Shown: piece by piece, positions 21,493-24,851 of the stretch
Position numbering within the stretch: the stretch's first letter is position 1
How the letters are laid out: every line of letters starts with the position of its first letter
Origin: a virus
IMG/VR virus record: IMGVR_UViG_3300031565_000341
Span: 1-24,851 of that record
Length of the DNA: 24,851 bases
Reading direction: 5' to 3' (one strand)
Notes under the pieces: generated by a model
Databases searched by the model: none
What the model was told of the DNA's origin: nothing
The model's input: the letters and a program-made list of their open reading frames with translations, nothing else
Program-made: the position numbers and the translations under genes

Positions 21493-21656
21493 AGTGTTAT
21501 TTTTACTTTGTTATTTTCTGCTTTTATAATTACTTGGCTATCATATATATTAAAGTCTATAAGTAGTACTTCTGCCATATATCTAAGGTCGGTAAGGTCT
21601 ATACTATCTGTAGTAGCTGTACCTTCTTTTACCAGCTGGTGTATTAGGCTAGTCAT
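21477..21656 (-). CDS. Small hypothetical early protein
   Basis: This 59-residue protein runs from ATG 21656 to TAA 21477. It overlaps its upstream gene by 8 nt and the SSB-like gene by 16 nt. The sequence (MTSLIHQLVKEGTATTDSID, then LRYMAEVLLIDFNIYD) is acidic and helical, with a short beta end (QVIIKAENNKVKI). Six of seven Ile codons are ATA. The couplings support a real gene with unknown function. Confidence 0.75.
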   Translation of the reverse strand: MTSLIHQLVKEGTATTDSIDLTDLRYMAEVLLIDFNIYDSQVIIKAENNKVKITLCKTQ

Positions 21657-21933
21657 TATCGTAGTTATTTTCTATATACTGGCTGTAGTAAGGTGGCTGT
21701 ACTAGTAGGCTTTTTTCTTTGCCATTTATATACGTTCTCATATCGTACATACCTTCAGTATAAGCGTACCCCAGGTGGCGCTTCTCGGCTTGCATACCAG
21801 CTTCATATAAACGGTCTAAAGCTTCTATAGATATAGTTAGCTGTGGCTCGCCTTCTTCGTTTATATTATACTTTGCTTCAGCTTGGATAGCTTTAAAAAA
21901 GTTTCTTACTGGTAGTTTCATTCGTTTGCTCAT
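21649..21933 (-). CDS. First early gene, hypothetical
   Basis: The start at 21933 (MSKRMKLPVRNFF) is chosen because a GCAAAACA leader precedes it, rather than a longer reading at 21966 that lies in the leader stem. A third ATG at 21921 is possible. The protein is 94 residues: a basic start, a helix (FFKAIQAEAKYNI), an acidic beta segment (EGEPQLTISIEALDRLYEAG) and a Tyr-rich end (SQYIENNYDND). It is the first gene after the main early promoter. Nothing is recognised. It may be a host takeover protein, but that is a guess. Confidence 0.7.
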   Translation of the reverse strand: MSKRMKLPVRNFFKAIQAEAKYNINEEGEPQLTISIEALDRLYEAGMQAEKRHLGYAYTEGMYDMRTYINGKEKSLLVQPPYYSQYIENNYDND

Positions 21934-21958
21934 TGTTTTGCTTTTTAAAGTTAATATA

Positions 21959-22017
21959 GGGGGCATATCACACGAAAGAAAGTCTAGGCCCTAGTCTATT
22001 TGGTGCGCTTAGCCCCC
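21959..22017 (-). promoter_or_regulatory. Structured early leader
   Basis: On the minus strand GGGGGC (22012-22017) and GCCCCC (21959-21964) can form a 6-bp stem enclosing a loop with a CTAGG/CCTAG mini-hairpin. It lies between the early promoter and the first early ATG. The GGGGGCTAA element recurs at 18968-18976 before the nuclease gene. A role in RNA stability or regulation is inferred. Confidence 0.55.
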
Positions 22018-22029
22018 GTTATTTGTTTC

Positions 22030-22062
22030 CAAAGATAAGGCTTTTATTTTCATATATCCAAA
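22030..22062 (-). promoter_or_regulatory. Early promoter, Bacteroidota type
   Basis: TTTG (22059-22062) is followed by 21 nt and TATCTTTG (22030-22037), matching the Bacteroidota -33/-7 consensus TTTG...TAnnTTTG. It points leftward into the early operon starting at 21933. The predicted start is around 22022. It is the only full match found in a gene-free gap. Confidence 0.8.
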
Positions 22063-22125
22063 AAGTATAGCATTTTTTTCTAAATTATTTTTAGTTTCCT
22101 TGCGTTTAGTGGTATTCAAGGGTAT

Positions 22126-22154
22126 AAAAAAAGCCCCAGGTATTCACCCAGGGC
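22126..22154 (-). terminator. Rho-independent terminator of the late/lysis operon
   Basis: The minus strand reads GCCCTGGGT-GAAT-ACCTGGGGC, a 9-bp stem with two wobbles, followed by seven T (22126-22132). It is 76 nt after the holin stop and before the early promoter, so it separates late from early transcription. Confidence 0.9.
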
Positions 22155-22176
22155 CAAAACAAAACAAAACACAAAG
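22126..22176 (-). ncRNA. Candidate 3'-UTR small RNA with antisense tract
   Basis: Directly upstream of the terminator the minus-strand RNA reads CUUUGUGUUUUGUUUUG and on (22155-22176), rich in U and G. This is the inverse of the AAAACAAAAC leader motif. It is complementary over 13-14 nt to the leaders at 18071-18083, 18916-18928, 19636-19648 and 20307-20320. A seed joined to a terminator hairpin is a typical trans-acting RNA layout. A weak promoter-like CTTG-19 nt-TACTTTG lies just upstream. No expression evidence is available, and low complexity could explain part of the match. Confidence 0.35.
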
Positions 22177-22205
22177 TACTAAACCTCTATAAGTAACCAA
22201 GTGCA

Positions 22206-22231
22206 AAGGCTAATATACTAAATTTAGCCTT
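22206..22231 (-). other. Inverted repeat after the holin gene
   Basis: AAGGCTAA and TTAGCCTT form a perfect 8-bp inverted repeat with a 10-nt loop, starting in the holin stop codon. There is no T-run. It could be an mRNA-end-protecting hairpin or an operator. Confidence 0.7.
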
Positions 22232-22715
22232 ACCTATTATAGCGCTGGTCCTTATCTTTACTACCCTTGCTACTTCCAAAGTAATAGTTAAAGATAGAAA
22301 GAAGTATAGCCCCTTCTACTATTCCTAGTAGGTGGTAGTATATCTTCTCTTCTTTTATTTCTGTAAATAGCCCTACATATATAACCGTACAGCTAATAGC
22401 TAAACCTATTATACCTACCGTCCACTGTGCTACGTCAGGCTTTCCAGTAGCTTGTACTACTCCTACTTCTCTTTCTCTAGCGCTTTTTACGTTATCTACT
22501 TCTAGCCTTAGTAGCTCTAGCTCGTATTCTTGTCTAAGCTTTAGGTATTCTAGCCTGTCTTCTTGGCTTACTTTTTTACCTTCTATAAGCTTGCCTACTA
22601 CGTCTAGCGCTTCTATTCCTGTTAGGTCTGCTGCTACCTCTAGTACATCAGGAAATTTATTCTTTAACCAGCTACCTACTTTAGTTTCTTTAAAGGGCTT
22701 TTTATTTCTTTCCAT
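22230..22715 (-). CDS. Holin-like membrane protein
   Basis: This is a 161-residue protein. Residues 1-95 are soluble, with a helical part (RLEYLKLRQEYELELLRLEV) and KSAREREVGVV. Two membrane segments follow, about 98-117 (WTVGIIGLAISCTVIYVGLF) and 127-146 (YYHLLGIVEGAILLSIFNYY), and the C terminus is YYFGSSKGSKDKDQ. The SARxREV segment and the YYFGSS.GS end match the holin family I know from gene-transfer-agent-type holins (PF11351-like). It would form membrane lesions to release the endolysin. It overlaps the exonuclease by 14 nt and is the last gene before the terminator. Confidence 0.75.
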   Translation of the reverse strand: MERNKKPFKETKVGSWLKNKFPDVLEVAADLTGIEALDVVGKLIEGKKVSQEDRLEYLKLRQEYELELLRLEVDNVKSAREREVGVVQATGKPDVAQWTVGIIGLAISCTVIYVGLFTEIKEEKIYYHLLGIVEGAILLSIFNYYFGSSKGSKDKDQRYNR

Positions 22716-23472
22716 TTCTTTTACTCTTTAAGTACTCGCTGTGGGCTTTGCCGCTAATAGTGTAATAGCCGTAGCATTTTTTACATTTCATTTGGTACTT
22801 GATAATACCAGTAGCTGTACTTCTTTTGTTAAATTGGTTTACCTCTTTACTAGCACATCTCGGGCAAGTCCATTTTTTACCGTCCTTAAAGGCTCCAGCG
22901 TGGCTAGTTATTGGTACATAGTTTATAAACTCCTGGTGTACTTTTTCAAGTATTACTACATCTCTTTTACAGTAGTCTACCATTCGCTGTAGCGCTTCTT
23001 CGTTGCCGCTTATTACATCTTTCCAAAGATCAAAGCCGCCAGTTTCTAGCTTTTCGCCTACTCCTAAGTACTTAGCTATGTAGTCTAGCTTATTAGAATT
23101 AAACCTAAAGTTACCCCTGGCCCTTTTTAGTGTATCTGTAGTAACTGGCTTAGGTGGCCACTCTAGCCTGTGGTAAAGCGCTCTAGTTCTTATCCAGGGT
23201 ACATCGAAACGGTCCCCATTATGAGCTATTAGTATATCTGCTTTATTAGCTACTTCTATAAAGGTCTTTATAGCTTTGTAGTCATTTTGCTTTTTGTCCC
23301 AGGTTACATACTGTACCTCTTCTTCTCCTTCTAGCTTCCAGCATATACAAATTACTTTGCGCTCTTCTATTATAGCTTCAGGGCTTATACGCTCCCTATA
23401 GCCAGCCTTCCAAAAGTAGCCTATATTAGGGCTAGTTTCTATATCGAAATATAACCGCTTTAGTACAGCCAT
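22702..23472 (-). CDS. DEDDy 3'-5' exonuclease with C-terminal zinc ribbon
   Basis: This is a 256-residue protein. Residues about 5-190 form an RNase H-like exonuclease: Exo I D10-I-E12 (FDIETSP), Exo II with D90 (HNGDRFD) and Exo III YCKRD (Y167, D171), which is the DEDDy type. A C-terminal zinc ribbon has C203-x2-C206 and C230-x2-C233. It resembles DnaQ/YprB-like exonucleases, here without a polymerase. It lies between the endolysin and holin genes, overlapping them by 13 and 14 nt. It could degrade host nucleic acid or trim phage DNA; the role is not known. Confidence 0.8.
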   Translation of the reverse strand: MAVLKRLYFDIETSPNIGYFWKAGYRERISPEAIIEERKVICICWKLEGEEEVQYVTWDKKQNDYKAIKTFIEVANKADILIAHNGDRFDVPWIRTRALYHRLEWPPKPVTTDTLKRARGNFRFNSNKLDYIAKYLGVGEKLETGGFDLWKDVISGNEEALQRMVDYCKRDVVILEKVHQEFINYVPITSHAGAFKDGKKWTCPRCASKEVNQFNKRSTATGIIKYQMKCKKCYGYYTISGKAHSEYLKSKRNGKK

Positions 23473-23813
23473 ATTACCCCGCTTACTTTGCTTTCGTCTA
23501 TATCAACGTGAATAAAGCCCTTAGCTATACCGATACGCTTAAAGCCAGCCTTTATACAAGCGTTTAATACTTTGTACCTGGTCTTACTATCGCTTGCGGC
23601 AATATCACAAGCTAGGCCCTTTAAGTGGCTGCTGTTAGGCTTACCCCCTACTTTTTTATTCCAGGCTATGGACCTATACCCACTATTCACTATAAAAGGT
23701 ATACCCGCTATTTCTCTAGCTTCTTCTAACTTATTTATAAGCTTTTGGCTTACTATATTACCACTTCCTGGTAGGTCGGGGCTGTCGAATTCTTGGTATT
23801 GAAAGTACTTCAT
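23460..23813 (-). CDS. Endolysin, M15 family peptidase
   Basis: This is a 117-residue zinc peptidase of the M15_3 type that would cut peptidoglycan cross-bridges for lysis. The zinc site is SSHLKGLACD (H63 and D70) and FIHVDID (H102, with D104). NSGYRSIAWN precedes them, as in D-Ala-D-Ala carboxypeptidase-type lysins. There is no signal peptide, so a holin is needed for export. The start is coupled (ATGA) to the small membrane gene upstream. Length is typical of single-domain M15 lysins. Confidence 0.9.
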   Translation of the reverse strand: MKYFQYQEFDSPDLPGSGNIVSQKLINKLEEAREIAGIPFIVNSGYRSIAWNKKVGGKPNSSHLKGLACDIAASDSKTRYKVLNACIKAGFKRIGIAKGFIHVDIDESKVSGVIWLY

Positions 23814-24019
23814 TTCTTACCCTTTATAGCTTCTACTACGTCTTCAGCTTCTTTTGCCGCTTTTTTAGCTCTTCGCTTTATTTCTTTAGCTGCTTCGTCT
23901 ACTGGGTCGGGTATAAAGTTCTTATTTCGGTCCTTTATCGTTCCCTTGTGCAAGTTAAAAAAGTATATAGCTATACTCATTACAAAGCCTATCACTAAGC
24001 TGCTTACTATATATATCAT
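23810..24019 (-). CDS. Small membrane-anchored lysis-region protein
   Basis: This is a 69-residue protein. An N-terminal membrane segment (about 2-21, IYIVSSLVIGFVMSIAIYFF) is followed by a KDRNKNFIPDPVDEA turn and a charged coiled coil (KEIKRRAKKAAKEAEDVVEA). An anchor plus coil next to an endolysin suggests a spanin-like or lysis-accessory role, but there is no lipobox. It is coupled to the endolysin by ATGA. Confidence 0.7.
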   Translation of the reverse strand: MIYIVSSLVIGFVMSIAIYFFNLHKGTIKDRNKNFIPDPVDEAAKEIKRRAKKAAKEAEDVVEAIKGKK

Positions 24020-24038
24020 AATATAGGGTATTTATATC

Positions 24039-24212
24039 TTACTTTTTAGTACGTTCTTTCCTTACGCTTATCGCTTTTTCGATATTATACCAGGCTACAG
24101 CTAGGCCACCTACTACCCCTACTACTGGGGGTATAATATCTAGCAAATTAACTACGGTTAATACGCTTACGCTGGCTACATTGTTTAGCGCCCAGTTTAT
24201 CTGTTCTTTCAT
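24039..24212 (-). CDS. Small membrane protein, possible holin or antiholin
   Basis: This 57-residue protein has a hydrophobic stretch from about 12 to 42 (VASVSVLTVVNLLDIIPPVV, then GVVGGLAVAWY), which could span the membrane once or as a hairpin at PP. A basic end (SVRKERTKK) follows. It lies in the lysis region 19 nt upstream of the next membrane gene. Holin features are present, but the 161-residue protein at 22230 is a better holin candidate. They may work as a pair. The ATG is at 24212 with an A-rich leader. Confidence 0.65.
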   Translation of the reverse strand: MKEQINWALNNVASVSVLTVVNLLDIIPPVVGVVGGLAVAWYNIEKAISVRKERTKK

Positions 24213-24267
24213 TTTCTGCTATCCATTTTTTTAGCCTTAGTACATTTTTTTCTTTGTCCTTTCTCAT
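24148..24267 (-). CDS. Possible 39-residue basic ORF
   Basis: The ATG overlaps the stop of the connector gene (ATGA), and the ORF runs to TAA at 24148. It overlaps 24039-24212 by 65 nt in another frame. The first half (MRKDKEKNVLRLKKWIAENE) looks protein-like, the second half (Arg/Ser/Asn-rich) less so. It may be a short real gene, or the coupling may serve to feed ribosomes to the membrane gene. Confidence 0.35.
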   Translation of the reverse strand: MRKDKEKNVLRLKKWIAENERTDKLGAKQCSQRKRINRS

Positions 24268-24824
24268 CGGTCTAAAATCCAGCTGTATCTTTCTCTTTCT
24301 TTAGTGTACTTTGCCCCCTGGCTAATTTCCATACCACCTATAAAGTAGGCTTTCTTCTCGGCTCCCATTTCGGCCCCTTCTGCTAGGCTATACTCAGGAA
24401 ATAAAGCGCTATTATTACATAGGTAGTCTATCATTCTTTCAGTGTAAAACTGTGCGTTTGTCCTGGCTCGGTCTATTTCTCGGTGTAGGTCCTGGGTGCC
24501 TATAGGGGTCGTATCTTCGCTAGTTCTAATAACTAGGCCCCCATTATCTAAACGTATATATAGGCTAGGTATCATTTCTACCATACCCCACCAAAGGGTA
24601 CATTTTCTTACATAAGTTTCTAGAAGTACCTGGTAGTTACCGGTAATAGTACCGCCCGCTATATCGTTCTTTAGCTTGGTAAATAGCCTAGTACCTAGAA
24701 AGCTTTGTATATACTTATCCTGAGCTAGTAAAAGGTGGCTAACTATATAGCTTTCTTCTACTGAGCCGTTTAGGTGGCTATATCGCTTCATATAGTCGCC
24801 ATTTATAAAAAGTACTTCTTGCAT
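24264..24824 (-). CDS. Head-tail connector-like protein (DUF6712-like)
   Basis: This 186-residue protein follows the portal across the circular junction. It has HLLLAQDKYIQSFLGTRLF in the first quarter, a pattern of DUF6712-type Bacteroidota phage proteins with a KVAQD...IQxYLGT segment, as I recall. Then follow CTLWWGMVEMIPSLYIRL, helical charged regions and an aromatic end. Such proteins likely act as a head completion or connector ring beneath the portal. The start lies 3 nt after the portal stop. The first 40 codons are duplicated at 1-120. Confidence 0.7.
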   Translation of the reverse strand: MQEVLFINGDYMKRYSHLNGSVEESYIVSHLLLAQDKYIQSFLGTRLFTKLKNDIAGGTITGNYQVLLETYVRKCTLWWGMVEMIPSLYIRLDNGGLVIRTSEDTTPIGTQDLHREIDRARTNAQFYTERMIDYLCNNSALFPEYSLAEGAEMGAEKKAYFIGGMEISQGAKYTKERERYSWILDR

Positions 24825-24851
24825 ATCTTACTTTAGTTTACCTCTATTTGG
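24705..24851. repeat. Right copy of the terminal direct repeat
   Basis: It matches 1-147 with one mismatch (C at 24831 versus A at 127). The last 24 bases are the portal 3' end. Joining at the repeat closes a circle of about 24,704 bp. Confidence 0.95.
24828..24851 (-). CDS. Portal gene, duplicated 3' end fragment
   Basis: The final 7 codons and stop of the portal gene are repeated at the right edge. In this copy the last residue is Lys (AAG) instead of Asn (AAT). It is a fragment of the gene at 124-1995, not a separate gene. Confidence 0.9.
   Translation of the reverse strand, partial: PNRGKLK

Noticed and set aside
22155-22230. A plus-strand gene using the AAAACAAAAC tract as its leader
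   Set aside because: No ATG or open frame follows on the plus strand within useful distance.
304-24026. Open frames on the plus strand (such as 1127-1450, 7072-7413, 19632-19952 and 23793-24026)
   Set aside because: All lie opposite better minus-strand genes, have low-complexity Ser/Leu/Tyr-rich products and lack coupled starts.
1-24851. CRISPR array
   Set aside because: No regularly spaced repeat series of the right size; the repeats seen are short tandem or iteron-like.
1-24851. Stop codon reassignment
   Set aside because: TAG, TGA and TAA all end ORFs at sensible places with tight couplings, so the standard code fits.

Overview
This window is essentially a whole small tailed-phage genome, read as a circle or a terminally redundant molecule. 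Bases 24705-24851 repeat bases 1-147 with one mismatch, so the unique length is about 24.7 kb. Every convincing gene lies on the minus strand and is packed with 1-47 nt overlaps, many of them ATGA or GTGA stop/start couplings. The host is most likely a member of the Bacteroidota, probably flavobacterial. Start codons lack Shine-Dalgarno sequences and are often preceded by A/C-rich leaders. The best promoter fits the Bacteroidota form (TTTG, 21 nt, TAnnTTTG). The tail, capsid and early proteins resemble Bacteroidota phage families. Family names here come from recognising the protein sequences by eye; no database search was run.

Layout in the direction of transcription (right to left). The control region at 21934-22229 holds the late terminator, a strong early promoter and a structured leader. 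Early genes follow (21933 to 19045): small unknown proteins, an OB-fold SSB-like protein ending in EDVPF, two helix-turn-helix proteins, a replication initiator with internal iteron-like repeats, and a probable initiation partner. A second leader with a terminator-like hairpin precedes a RecE-like PD-(D/E)XK nuclease. Next come a CAU-anticodon tRNA, small ORFs, NinG, a sigma-like factor and a Cys-cluster protein. The packaging and tail block runs from 16430 to 5556: TerS, TerL, tail assembly chaperone with a -1 reading frame, tail terminator with a lectin-like extension, gp10-like connector, Dit-like protein, baseplate hub, a small membrane protein and the tape measure. The head block runs from 5551 to 124: XkdF-like protease, scaffold, major capsid, major tail protein, an unknown protein and the portal. 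Across the circular junction come a head-tail connector and the lysis region (small membrane proteins, M15 endolysin, DEDDy exonuclease, holin), which ends at the terminator at 22126-22154.

How it works together: the early operon appears to start replication using host polymerase and helicase, since neither is encoded. The nuclease and NinG would serve recombination, and the sigma-like factor may switch on late genes. No integrase or clear lysogeny module is present, so a virulent lifestyle is likely. The observations most worth following are a -1 frameshift (or dual-coding) tail chaperone with a T9 slippery run, and a terminator-linked tract in the late 3' UTR that is complementary over 13-14 nt to four early translation-start leaders. 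Also notable are a tRNA that looks like tRNA-Ile2 for AUA in an AUA-rich genome, a lambda-like origin inside the initiator gene, several unlisted tiny membrane-protein genes, and a module order that differs from the usual siphovirus layout.
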